Shown in pieces: positions 38,686 to 48,500 of a stretch of DNA of 64,000 nt (position 1 is the stretch's first letter; each line of letters starts with the position of its first letter). The DNA is from Sequoia sempervirens. Its lineage: Eukaryota; Streptophyta; Pinopsida; Cupressales; Cupressaceae. A program made the translations under genes and the position numbers. The DNA lies in contig VDFB02275531.1 in the NCBI GenBank assembly GCA_007258455.2, forward strand, positions 1-64,000, written 5' to 3'. The notes under the pieces are model-generated. The model was not told the DNA's origin. It did no database searches and worked only from the letters and a program-made list of their open reading frames with translations.

Positions 38686-39245
38686 CATTGTCGGGTGGAT
38701 ACATTCAAATTGTTCATTGCAGCCTTGATTTGTGGCATCGTTGCTCCAGAACAATGGGGCAAAGGTTTCAATCCTTGATGGGGTTTGGCATGGAAGGGTA
38801 TGATCCGGAGGGACATTATGTATGCCTGGGGTTCAATTCTCCTTGCATCATTGTACCATGATATGCACGAGGTCATCTACCGAGAGGGTAGGAGCATTAG
38901 AGTAGGTGTGACTATGCTTCATATATGGGCATACATGAGAATATTGCAATTTTGAGGCCCTTGGTGGTTCTTGCAGATATCCATGAGGATGATCCTGTCA
39001 TTTTCCAATACAAGGTGTCGATGACACTGCAACAAACGGGCTCCACAGGTTTTCCATATTGGCATCGTGTCATTGATGACATGATGGTGTTCAAATGGAG
39101 GCCATGGCTAAAACATCCAGCATGTTATGACGATTGGCAGTAGTTGGATTTTACTCGACAGACCCAATACATGCAGGGCAGAGAGTACGTGATCATTAAG
39201 CGATACCTCCTAGGCCACGTTGCTTGGCAATTTGGGGAGGTATAG
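38686..39245 (+). pseudogene. Plant mobile domain, central-to-C-terminal part, on the plus strand
   Basis: The translated plus strand reads FKLFIAALICGIVAPEQWG, then YAWGSILLASLYHDMHEVI (38818-38874), GVTMLHIWAYMRILQF, FPYWHRVIDDMMVFKWRPWL (39049-39108) and YLLGHVAWQFGEV near 39205-39243. These fit the second half of the PMD (aminotransferase-like plant mobile domain), whose hallmarks are W-G-x-x-x-L-A-x-L-Y, an L-x-x-W-x-x-x-R core, and a V-W-x-P-Y-like segment. At least two stops are present. PMD sequences occur in host genes such as MAIN and in gypsy and MULE elements. The orientation is opposite to the N-terminal and tail pieces. Confidence 0.6.
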
Positions 39246-39251
39246 GATGTG

Positions 39252-39401
39252 CTAGCTAATGACTACACTACCATTTTTTCTAGAGCTTAGAGAGAGGTAC
39301 AATGGGGAGCTCCCATTGATCCCATTATGGTTATCAATTATTTTAGATAGCTCCAATGTGACGGTCACCTCCCTAGTGGACAAGTGAAATGAAAAGGTCT
39401 C
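39252..39401 (-). pseudogene. Antisense plant mobile domain, N-terminal part (after the three-LTR insert)
   Basis: The minus strand reads ETFSFHLSTREVTVTLE from 39401 downwards, the PMD signature E-T-x-x-F-H-L-x-x-x-E-x-T-V-T-L. It continues in frame from 44435-44625 once the three-LTR element and one copy of gtctc are removed. After about 35 residues the similarity stops, close to the end of the plus-strand piece, which marks a likely inversion breakpoint. Confidence 0.7.
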
Positions 39402-40557
39402 TGGTGCAGGAGCACCTATTTGATTTCTTGCCTCCATGAGGCCATTTGTAAATAGTTGCTCTATTTTGTGTATTGGGTCTTATAATAAGGTTTATCAAAC
39501 TATTTTAGAGGTGTTTGAGTCTTAGGAATTCATATTTTAAGTCATTTGTCAAATAATGTTTAAAGTTGTTCCATATTGTAAATTTTGTAAAAGTTGCTCA
39601 AGAAAGTTGTCAAACAACTTGTCAAAAAGTGTCATTAAGGTGTTTTGTCAACAAAATAATCAAAAGGTAGTTGAAAATAGTTGGTTTTAGTTGGAAATGT
39701 ATAAATACACCCTCCAAAACATGAATTGGGGGTTGGAGACATTATTTTTTGAAGTTTGATGAATGGAAACCTCAAATTTTGTGTGCATTTTCTAATTCTT
39801 ACATTGTTTTCAGGCTAAAGTTGTGCATTGTATGGCCTGGTATGGACTCATATGATGGATTATAATATTTGGATGGAAATATATTTATTTCTAGTTTACA
39901 ATTATTTTTGTCTTATTTAATTTTATTGAGTTTTGTGGGAGATATGACTATTTTGGTATTCTAACAATATTGTGCAGAATTTGTAGTCTGAAAAATGTGA
40001 TGGTATAGATTTTAAAGTCTATATTTTGGATCTGAAACCAATTGGATTTTTTTTCCATGTGAATCTAATTTCATTTTCTTCAAGTATCATCAAATTTCAT
40101 TAAGATTTGAATAAGTTATGACCATTTTTGTGAGGGAAAGTCTAAACCCTACCTAGGGTTTGCAATTTTGGGAAAAATGAAATAAATTTCTTTTCCATCA
40201 TTGGATCTTCATAGAAATTGGATGAAAATTATATAATTATGTTTTCCTCAATATCACTAGAGTGATTGGCTTCATTATTTGTTTTTTGAAAGTTATTAAC
40301 GATAATTTGTTGCATTAAATTGTGGGCTGCCATGAAAATGTTTCTAATGTAATCTAGAATGCACTTAATCATTGTTTGAGATGAATCAGTTTATGAAAGT
40401 TGTCAAGTGAATCAATTTTGTTGATTTTTTTTCATTTTTGATGAATTCTTAGCTGTGTTATTGCAAAGTAAGCCAAGAATTTCTAAGAGCAATAATTTTG
40501 TATCATTGCTTTGAATGATGGGTTGAGTTGAATTGTGATCCTCATAGCTTTGCATCA
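39402..40557 (+). repeat. LTR 1 of the three-LTR element
   Basis: 1156 bp from TGGTGCAGGAGCACC to TTTGCATCA. Very similar to LTR 2 along its whole length. Confidence 0.88.
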
Positions 40558-40559
40558 AG

Positions 40560-40571
40560 TGGTATCAGAGC
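40560..40571 (+). promoter_or_regulatory. Primer-binding site of internal unit 1
   Basis: TGGTATCAGAGC begins two bases after LTR 1, an initiator tRNA-Met site as in copia-type elements. Confidence 0.88.
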
Positions 40572-40652
40572 CCAGTAAGGTCTAGGTAGAGAAAGAGTTT
40601 GTGTTTGTGTGTTGTGTTGTGCAGGTTGAGGAAGGAACCTGATTTCCTAGGT

Positions 40653-41430
40653 GAGGCAAAGTGAAGTGGAAGCAAGGAGAGACTTGCTTGTGAAGATGGA
40701 TTTTTTGAGAAGATGTTGGCAGGTTGAGGATTCACAAAGGAGGATGAAAAAAGAGGAAAAATAAATGAGAAAGAAGGAAAGAAAGAAGGCAAGACTAATA
40801 GAGTTTTAGAAAGCCTTGGAAGAAATAAGCAAAAAGATGGAAATATTAGGCAAGGAAATACAACTTCTTGAGAAAGAACAAGGGAGTTGGCATATACCAA
40901 TGCTAAAGAGATTAAGATGGCCTCTAAAGAAGATTATGAAGAAGCAAATAAAAAAGAAGAGGGCAGAAAATTCAGTCAAAGATGAAGAAGAATATTTATG
41001 GGCACAATATGTAGCCATTGAAGAAGAATTGGATAGTAAGGTTTTTAATGGACATGTCAAACAAGAGGAAGAAGAAATCATCAAGGTAGAAGAAGACAAG
41101 GACATTGAGGTTGCAAGTGAATTGGTGTCAAGATTGGATAAGTTGGTCATGGGTGAAGAGGAATTTTAAGTGCAAGAAGACAAGGAGGGGACCTCAAGGT
41201 CTCAATATTTTGTTTCTAATTTTTCTTTGAACTATGTATGTGTAGGTCATGAAGGACAAGGAAAAGTGTATGATGATATGATGGAGTTTTGGAACCTCCA
41301 AGTTGCAAAGATGATTGATAGGAGAAAGCATAAGAAGAAGAAAAGGAAGAAAGAACCAAAGAAGGTTGAAAAGACAAAGGAAAAAGTGAAAAGGAACTGG
41401 AAGATCAGGTAGAAGACAATTGAAAGGGGC
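40653..41430 (+). pseudogene. Coiled-coil ORF, copy 1 (three-LTR element)
   Basis: The homolog of copy 2, broken. The start codon position of copy 2 reads GTG here; a TAA near 40762 and a TAA near 41167 (TTTTAA against TTTCAA in copy 2) split it into frames such as 40816-41169 and 41170-41412. The protein would be rich in Lys and Glu with heptad-like ISKKMEILGKEIQLLEKEQ (40828-40884), then a Trp-containing WHIPMLKRLRW segment, an acidic middle and a Lys-rich tail. I recognise no family. By position it replaces gag. Confidence 0.65.
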
Positions 41431-41455
41431 TTGAATTTTTCCCCCCCCGGGAGTT

Positions 41456-42609
41456 TAGTGCAGGAGCACCTATTTGATTTCTTGCCTCCATGAGGCCATT
41501 TGTAAATAGTTGCTCTATTTTGTGTATTGTGTCTTATAATAAAGTTTATAAAACCATTTTAGAGGTGTTTGAGTCTTAGGAAGTCATATTTTAAGTCATT
41601 TTTCAAATAATGTTTAAAGTTGTTCCATATTGTAAAAATTGTAAAAGTTGTCAAGCAACTTGTCAAAAAGTGTCATTAAGGTGTTTTGTCAACAAACTAA
41701 TCAAAAGGTAGTTGAAAATAGTTGGTTTTTCTTGGAAATGTATAAATACACCCTCCAAAACTTGAATTGGGGGTTGGAGACATTATTTTTTGAAGTGTGA
41801 TGAATGAAAACCTCAAATTTTGTGTGCATTTTCTAATTCTTACATTGTTTTCAGGCTAAAGTTGTGCATTGTATGGCCTGGTATAGACTCATATGATGGG
41901 TTATAATATATGGATGGAAATATATTTTTTTCTAGTTTACAATTATTTTTGTCTCATTTAATTTTATTGAGTTTTGTGGGAGCTATGACTATTTTGGTGA
42001 GACCACCATATTCTAACAATATTGTGCATAATTTGGAGTCTAAAAAATGTGATGGTACGGATTTTAAAGTCTATATTTTGGATCTAAAACAAATTTTATT
42101 TTGTTTCCATGTGAATCTACTTTCATTTTCTTCAAGTCTCATGAAATTTAATTAATATTTGAATAAGTTATGACCATTTTTGTGAGGGCAGGTTTGAACC
42201 CTACCTAGGGTTTGAGGTTTTGGGAAAAATGAAATAACTTTCTTTTCCACCATTGGATCTTCATAGAAATTGGAGGAGAATTATATAATTATGTTTTCTT
42301 TAATTTAACCAAAGTGATTGGCTTAATTATTATTTTTTTGAAAGTTATTAATGACAATTTGTTTCATTAAATTGTGGGCTGCCATGACAATGTTTCCAAT
42401 GTGATCTAGAATGCACTTAATCATTGTTTGAGATGAATCAATTTATGAAAGTTGTCAAGTGAATCAAGATTGTTGCATTTTTTTCATTTTTGATGAATTC
42501 TTAGTTGTGTTATTGCAAAGTAAGCCAAGAATTTCTAAGAGCAATAATTTTGTATCATTGCTTTGAATGATTGGTTGAGTTGAATTGTGATCCTCGTAGC
42601 TCTGCATCA
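41456..42609 (+). repeat. LTR 2 of the three-LTR element
   Basis: 1154 bp, starting TAGTGCAGG (first G changed to A) and ending CTCTGCATCA. It sits between the two internal units, serving as 3' LTR of one and 5' LTR of the other. Confidence 0.88.
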
Positions 42610-42611
42610 AG

Positions 42612-42623
42612 TGGTATCAGAGC
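42612..42623 (+). promoter_or_regulatory. Primer-binding site of internal unit 2
   Basis: TGGTATCAGAGC two bases after LTR 2, identical to the site in unit 1. Confidence 0.88.
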
Positions 42624-42702
42624 CCAGTAAGGTCTGGGTAGAGAAATATTTTGTGTTTGTGTGTTGTGTTGTGCAGGTTGAGGAAGAAGTTTGATTTCCT
42701 AG

Positions 42703-43464
42703 ATGAGGAAAAGTGAAGTGGAAGCAAGGAGAGACTTGCTTGTGAAGATGGATTTTTTGAGAAGATGTTGGCAGGTTGAGGATTCACAAAGGAAGATGAA
42801 AAAAGAGGAAAAGGAAATGAGAAAGAAGGAAAGAATAATAGATTTTGAGAAATCCTTGGAAGAAATAAGCAAAAAGGTGGAAAGATTAGGCAAGGAAATA
42901 CAACTTCTTGAGAAAGAACAAGGGAGTTGGCATATACCAATGCTAAAGAGATTAAGATGGCCTCTAAAGAAGATTATGAAGAAGCAAATAAAAGAGAAGA
43001 GGGAAGAAAATTCAGTCAAAGATGAAGAAGAATATTTATGGGCACAATATGTAGTCATTGAAGAAGAATTGGATAGTAAGGGTTTTAATGGACATGTCAA
43101 ACAAGAGGAAGAAGAACTCATCAAGGTAGAAGAAGACAAGGACATTGAGGTTGCAAGTGAATTGATGTCAAGATTGGATAAGTTGGTCATGGGTGAAGAG
43201 GAATTTCAAGTACAAGAAGACAAAGAGGTGACCTCAAGGTCTCAATATTTTGTTTCTAATTTTTCTTTGAACTATGTATGTGTAGGTCATGAAGGACAAG
43301 GAAAAGTGTAGGATGATATGATGGAGTTTTGGAACCTCCAAGTTGCAAAGATGATTGATAGGAGAAGGCATAAGAAGAAGAAAAGGAAGAAAGGACCAAA
43401 GAAGGTTGAAAAGACAAAGGAAAAAGTGCAAAGGAATTGGAAGATCAGGGTAGAAGACAATTGA
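42703..43464 (+). pseudogene. Coiled-coil ORF, copy 2 (three-LTR element)
   Basis: The better kept copy, open from ATG 42703 for 202 codons. A basic N-terminus (MRKSEVEARRDLLVKMDF) and a Lys/Glu heptad region (about residues 45-75) are followed by WHIPMLKRLRWPLKKIMKKQ, an acidic region with LSRLDKL-like hydrophobics, and SQYFVSNFSLNYVCVGHEGQG. A TAG at 43309 (TAT in copy 1) stops it. The frame then runs on through a Lys-rich tail to about 43464. The full product would be about 250 residues. No Cys-His knuckle or enzyme motif is present. Function unknown; a gag-like structural role is only a guess. Confidence 0.7.
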
Positions 43465-43496
43465 AAGGGGCTTGAATTTTTTTCCCCCTGGGAGTT

Positions 43497-44434
43497 TGGT
43501 GTAGGAGCACCTGTTTGATTTCTTGCCTCCATGAGGCCATTTGTAAATAGTTGCTCTATTTTGTGTATTGTCTTATAATAAGGTTTATCAAACCATTTTA
43601 GTGTTTGAGTCTTAGGTCATATTTTAAGTCATTTTTCAAATAATGTTTAAAGTTGTTCATCAAGTTGTCATGTCATTAAGGTGTTTTGTCAACAAACTAA
43701 TTGGGGGGGGTGTTTTGGAGACCATCAAATTTTGTGTGCATTTTCTAATTCTTACATTGTTTTCGGCTGTTGTGCATTGTATGGCCTGGTATGGACTCAT
43801 ATGATGGATTATAATCTAGTTTACAATTATTTTTTGTCATTTAATTTTAAGTTTTGGATATGACTATTTTGGTGAGACTGCCATATTCTAACAATATTGT
43901 GCAGAATTTGCGCTAAAAAATGTGATGGTATGAATTTTAAATTCTATATTTTGGATCTGAAACCAATTGGATTTTGTTTCCATGCACTTTCATTTTCTTC
44001 AATCTCATCAAATTTCATTAAGATTTGAATAAGTGACCATTTTTGTGAGGGGGTTTGAACCCTACCTAGGGTTTGCAATTTTGGGAAAAATGAAATAACT
44101 TTCTTTTCGTTGGATCTTCATAGAAATTGGATGAAAATTATATAATTATTTTTTCTTCAATATCACCAGAGTGATTGGCTTACTTTTGTTGCATTAAATT
44201 GTGGGCTGCCATGGCAATGTTTCCAATGTGATCTAGAATGCACTTAATCATTGTTTGAGATGAATCAGTTTATGAAAGTTTCAAGTGAATAAAGTTTGTT
44301 TCATTTTTGTCATTTTTGATGATTTATCAGTTGTGTCATTACAAAGTAATCCAAGAATTCCTAAGAGCAATAATTTTGTATCATTGCTTTGAATGATTGG
44401 TTGAGTTGAATTGTGATCCTCCTACTCTGCATCA
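43497..44434 (+). repeat. LTR 3 of the three-LTR element, eroded by many small deletions
   Basis: 938 bp from TGGTGTAGGAGC to CTCTGCATCA. Relative to LTR 1 and LTR 2 it has at least 15 separate deletions of 2 to about 90 bp, while the retained blocks differ by few substitutions. Confidence 0.85.
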
Positions 44435-44625
44435 GTCTCGTTGTGCCACCTCTCGACCAACGTCGTCATCATAGCAAGATGGGTCTTGATCTTGGGCAAG
44501 AAAGCGACAAAGCCTAACCCTAGCCTCCCTAGCTGCTCCACATCATCATCATTGAAGTCTCTAACTGCAGCCAAAATAATATATTGGTGCTCCCTAGACA
44601 TTAGCGGTAGAGGATCCTCCTGCAT
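44435..44625 (-). pseudogene. Antisense plant mobile domain, N-terminal part (before the three-LTR insert)
   Basis: The minus strand from an ATG at 44625 reads ...LGLGFVAFLPKIKTHLAMM, then TTLVERWHNET at 44471-44435. This is the start of a PMD: helix, then A-L-V-E-R-W-x-x-E-T leading into F-H-L. The continuation lies at 39401 downwards, across the three-LTR insertion. Antisense extra ORFs between pol and the 3' LTR are known in Tat-lineage elements, and some encode PMD. The upstream minus-strand sequence shows no promoter that I can support. Confidence 0.7.
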
Positions 44626-44639
44626 GCATCACACACACA

Positions 44640-45070
44640 GGGTCAATTTGCTAAAAAGTAAAAAAACTGATGAAACTTTGAGACTTTTCATCCTAAACAT
44701 CAAACACATCACTGAAATCAATAGTGTTAGTCTTTTAGGGGTGCATCGTTGTATCCATTTGGGGGGGGTGTTTCCATTTTGGCAACGCGTGTCACTACGC
44801 TCAATAGCGAATTGGCATTATGGCGCATCGCTATATCTTAATATTAAGTTGCATCGCTATTTTCAAGGTGTGTCACCCAACGCTTTTGGGTGACATGGAA
44901 CTTAAAAATCCCATGCGTCACTATATTACCCCCGTGACCCCCTAATCATATGTGTCACTAAACTAAAAAAATTGGGGTGCACCGCTAAATAGAGGGTGTG
45001 TCACTATAAAATCAATAGTGACACTTCTAACGATTCAAAAGCATCACTATATAGCAGTGCACCTAAAGAC
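44640..45070. repeat. Degenerate GCGTCACTA/GCATCGCTA motif array in the E2 3' region
   Basis: Repeated words GTGCATCGTT, GCGTGTCACTAC, GCGCATCGCTAT, TGCATCGCTAT, TGCGTCACTAT and GTGTCACTA, mainly 44735-45065. They are the reverse-complement form of words in the leader array 18120-18420. No clean terminal inverted repeats were found. Confidence 0.5.
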
Positions 45071-45558
45071 CTAACTTTGACCCCTATTAAATTCACCTAA
45101 AAGTGAAAATCGAGACAAGTTTCAAATCACATACTCGAGGTCTTGCGTCTGCACACCGCTAGTACTCTCGAATTTGATCTAAAAGATGAAGAGGGAGCAC
45201 ACAGTGAACCATTTCACTGAGGTATCAGAGCTCAAAATACAAAGATCTCTAATGGTTGAATGCACAAATGAATTGGAAATGTCACCCTTCTTACCTATTT
45301 AACCCTAAAAATTAAGGATTTTTTATCCTAATTTAAGCCAAAAGCTAACGTTTTGACCTGTTTTACCTATTTCCACCTTGTGCAACCTATTTTGAGCCAT
45401 TTTTTGCACTTTTGAGGGCAGTTTTGGCATTTCGGGACCTGTTTGGGTACTTGAGCCTATATTTTACCTTTCTCGAGAAATCAACCCAAAATTCAAAATT
45501 TTTGCCTAATTTCTTGAGGGGGTAGGGAACTAGCTTATTCCTTCCACTGAGGCAATAG
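45071..45558 (+). other. E2 3' untranslated end
   Basis: AT-rich sequence with no coding signal. It ends with GAGGCAATAG and TGGGG, where the polypurine tract and LTR start are expected, but neither is sharply defined. Confidence 0.4.
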
Positions 45559-46676
45559 TGGGGCATCCAAAAATCATTATTTATTTATTTATTTATTTAA
45601 GCAACAATTTTTAATTCGAAAAGCGTCAGTCTTTGAACCAATGTAACATGTACCTTACTTCAAAGAGATCATGCACTCGAATCAGGTATACTAACATCAT
45701 TTCATCTCGAAACCCATCCTCTTTTCGCTTAATTGATTTAATTTGCATTGATATTTAATTAATTATGTCATTTTTGTCTATTAATCTAATTGACCTAATT
45801 AGGGTTAATTCACCCCCTCTTGTACTAACATTTCATCCTATTAAATTGAATAAATCAAATTCTTTAATATTCTCTTTCTTCACTCATTTGAAAAGGGGAA
45901 TATTCCTTTTTGAAACAAACTCTCAACAAACTTTTGGGAAAGCTTTTTGAAAGTGTTTTTATTTGGAAGAATATGAGCCCTTGATCCTTTCCTTGATCCA
46001 TGTGATCATTGATTCTCATCCATTGATGAGAATCCATGATCCATGTTTCATCTTTCCTCCTTTTTTGACCATTGATTAACCTATTTAATCTCAACCTTTC
46101 ATTTCTCATTTGTCCTCCTATAAATAGTTCACTATTTGGAGACAAATGGATCCATCTTTTAAGAGAAAACTTATTAGCTTATCTTTCATTAATGGCTTCC
46201 ATGATAAATAAATGTATCCATTTAGTATATTGTGTAATTAGGGTTTCAATCTTTTTAGCTTAAAATATATTTAGATTAGCTTTGCATACACTTACATCGA
46301 TAATCTTAGCCTACATCGTGTTAAAATATCTTGCATCATGTTAATTTAACATTTAAATCATGTTTCATCACACATATTTCATCAGTTTTGTCAATTCTCT
46401 TCAATGGAATCGATCGAAATAGGCTCATTATCCATGAGATTGGGAAAGGGTTACCATTCCACATCAATGCAACACCACTCCCCCAATAGGATAAGTTTCA
46501 ATGGATTAGAATAGGTGTTTTACGAAGCTTTCATATTTTAATATGTTAGTTTTAATGGGCTCCTAGTTTAGTTTTTATTGATTGACCTTATTGGACTAAT
46601 GTTTAGTGGCACAATTATGCTGCGAATCCTCATGGATCAAGTGTCTAGTTTTCCTATACTATGTTCATCGGTCACA
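45559..46676 (+). repeat. E2 right LTR
   Basis: About 1118 bp ending CATCGGTCACA at the ctatc duplication. The homology to the left LTR is clear from 45665 on. The first 105 bp are less certain: TGGGGCATCCAAAAATC may correspond to TGTAGACACTTAAAAATT, with a TTTA microsatellite (45577-45600) in between. It lacks two blocks found in the left LTR (about 300 and 80 bp). Confidence 0.75.
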
Positions 46677-46681
46677 CTATC

Positions 46682-47460
46682 TATACCAAAATAGTGAGAG
46701 AAATTTTCCTTAAAAATATAGGAAGGAAGAGGAAAGATCCTCAAATTGTACAAGTCTTAGGACAACTTGCAAATATTATGTTGGAAAACATACCCATTCC
46801 TAAGTATGCAAACCCTGGGAGTTCTATAGTGGATGTAAAGATAAATGAAACTCTCATTAAGAACACCATAATTGACTTGGGAGCAACTATCAATGTAATG
46901 ACCAAAGAGACCTTGAAGTTATTACAGTTGATAGAACTCATACCTACACCTACTTTTCTACAATTTGGCAGATAGGTCCACAGTTAAACCTGAGGGTATA
47001 GTTGAAGACTTGGTAATAAAACTGAATTCATGGGAGTACCCTATAAATTTCATGTTGTTGCATCTAAAGGCTAATCTTGCAAGTTACCCACTCATTTTAG
47101 GGATATCTTGGCTAGAAAAAGTAGATGCCTTCATAGGTTGCAGGTCTGAGAATATGATTATCTCTAATGGAAATGTGACTAAGAAATTAGTCCTTTATCT
47201 ACTAGCCTAGCCACATGCATACCTAAAACAAACCATTTGGCCTACCCTAGATGAGGAGGAACAATAATCCTTGCAAACCTTGATGAATATTGAATGCAAT
47301 CCCTTGTTAGAACACCAAGATGAGGATGAATTGATAGTAAACATCATGCAAAATGATTATGGTATGGATCCATAGCATCAAGATTGCTTGACATGTTTGC
47401 AGGATCCTCTACAATATATTATCCCTGCTAGTTCATTTGACAATTTCCCAAATATTTCAT
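46682..47460 (+). pseudogene. G1 protease region
   Basis: The continuation of the frame broken at 9384. KINETLIKNTIIDLGATINVMTKETL (46840-46915; key residues I-I-D-L-G-A-T) is an Athila-type aspartic protease with the D-L-G active site kept. SWEYPINFMLLHLKA and YPLILGISWLEKVDAFIGC (47083-47140) follow, the flap and I-L-G-R-P-like region. It corresponds to the interrupted G0 protease at 4729-4849 plus 62260-62570. Frameshift near 46960 and stops at 47208 and 47265. Protease would cut the polyprotein. Confidence 0.82.
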
Positions 47461-48500
47461 AATTTGTTACCTTACCAATGCATTCCAAACATAGTAGGAC
47501 TTGACATCTCATCAGTGCAAACAACATCCAATACTTTAGAGATCATGCCAAGTAAAACATTGAATGTTAACAATCAATTTATTAATATACAACAAACCTC
47601 ACCGATGAATGTGTTGCTAAAACACACAATATCCTTTGCATGGGATTATCATGAAATGAAGGGGATAGAACCAAAATTGTGCATGCATAGGATTTACATC
47701 AATGTTGATTTTAAACCCATGAGACAATCACAAAGTAGAATGAACCCTATAGTTAGAGACATAGCTAAAATAGAATTGCAAAAATTACTTGATGCAGGCT
47801 TTATATATCCTATCTCTTATATTCAATGGTTGTCACCTCTAGTAATTGTTCCAAAGAAAGAAGGAAAGTGGAGAGTATGTGCAAAATACAGAGAATTAAA
47901 TGTTGCAAATAGGAAGGACCATTTTCCACTCCCCTTCATTGACAAAGTGCTTGATTCATTAGCAAACAAAAATTACTTCTCCTTTCTAGATGAATTTAGT
48001 GGCTATAACCAAATTAAGATTGACCCAAAAGACTAGGACAATATAACATTTACATGCCCTTAGGGAACATATGCTTATTTTGTCCTATCATTTGGCCTAT
48101 GTAATGCACCAACCACTTTCCAAAGGGAAATACCTAGTATATTCTCAAACTTTTCCCATGATTCCATGGAGGTTTACATGGATGATTTCAAAACATACGA
48201 AATTACATATGATGAAGCACTTGGCAATCTAGAGAAGGTGCTAAAAAGGTGTCATGGGCACAACTTATCCCTGAGTCATGAAAAATGTTTCATGATGATG
48301 ACATAAGGGATTGTATTGGGAAATTTTTTGTCAAATGAAGGAATTCAAGTGGACCCCAACAAAATTTAAGTGATCTCAACACTCCCTATGCCTCAAAGAC
48401 AAAAATATGTTAGAATTTTCCTAGGACATGTTGGGTATTATAGGAGATTCATTCAAGAATTTAGCAAACTTGCAGGTCCACTATTTGTTTTACTGTCCAA
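47461..48500 (+). pseudogene. G1 reverse transcriptase
   Basis: Open at 47437-48036 with the pre-RT segment HTISFAWDYHEMKGIEP and RT motifs: WLSPLVIVPKKEGKWRVC (47829-47882), DHFPLPFIDKVLDSLA (47917-47964) and FSGYNQIKIDPKD (47995-48033). FGLCNAPTTFQRE follows near 48091-48130 and the catalytic YMDD box at 48175-48186. Stops at 48034 and 48061 and later ones break the polyprotein. A close relative of the G0 RT at 63124-63675. Confidence 0.85.

Larger units (their letters stand above)
39402..44434 (+). mobile_element. Three-LTR non-autonomous retrotransposon (LTR-internal-LTR-internal-LTR)
   Basis: A 5033-bp insertion with perfect duplication gtctc at 39397-39401 and 44435-44439. It has three LTRs (39402-40557, 41456-42609, 43497-44434) separated by two short internal regions of about 890 bp. 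Each internal region starts with a tRNA-Met primer site and carries a Lys/Glu-rich coiled-coil frame only, with no zinc knuckle, protease, integrase or RT. One duplication around the whole block suggests a single insertion locus that gained a unit by unequal LTR recombination, or a tandem integrated as such. It lies inside the antisense PMD gene of E2 and its removal rejoins that frame. Confidence 0.88.
9385..46676 (+). mobile_element. E2: large Tat-like Ty3/gypsy retrotransposon carrying three inserts
   Basis: The element starts TGTAGACAC and ends CGGTCACA, with a perfect duplication ctatc at 9380-9384 and 46677-46681. Removing it rejoins the G1 protease frame (codons for V-P-I-Y-T-K). Order: left LTR (split), primer site, long leader, gag, protease, G-patch-like segment, RT, RNase H, archaeal-type RNase H, integrase, 3' extension with an antisense plant-mobile-domain gene, right LTR. 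The second RNase H and an antisense extra ORF are known features of the Tat lineage. Without its inserts it is about 19 kb, in the range of Ogre/Tat elements. Confidence 0.88.

Noticed and set aside
40806..43190. Minus-strand Ser/Phe-rich frames in the three-LTR element
   Set aside because: Antisense of the Lys/Glu-rich coiled-coil ORF; the plus frame fits the primer site and LTR orientation.
18120..45070. A single giant CACTA transposon spanning both motif arrays
   Set aside because: It would have to contain almost all of the E2 interior, and no CACTA/TAGTG ends with a 3-bp duplication could be found.
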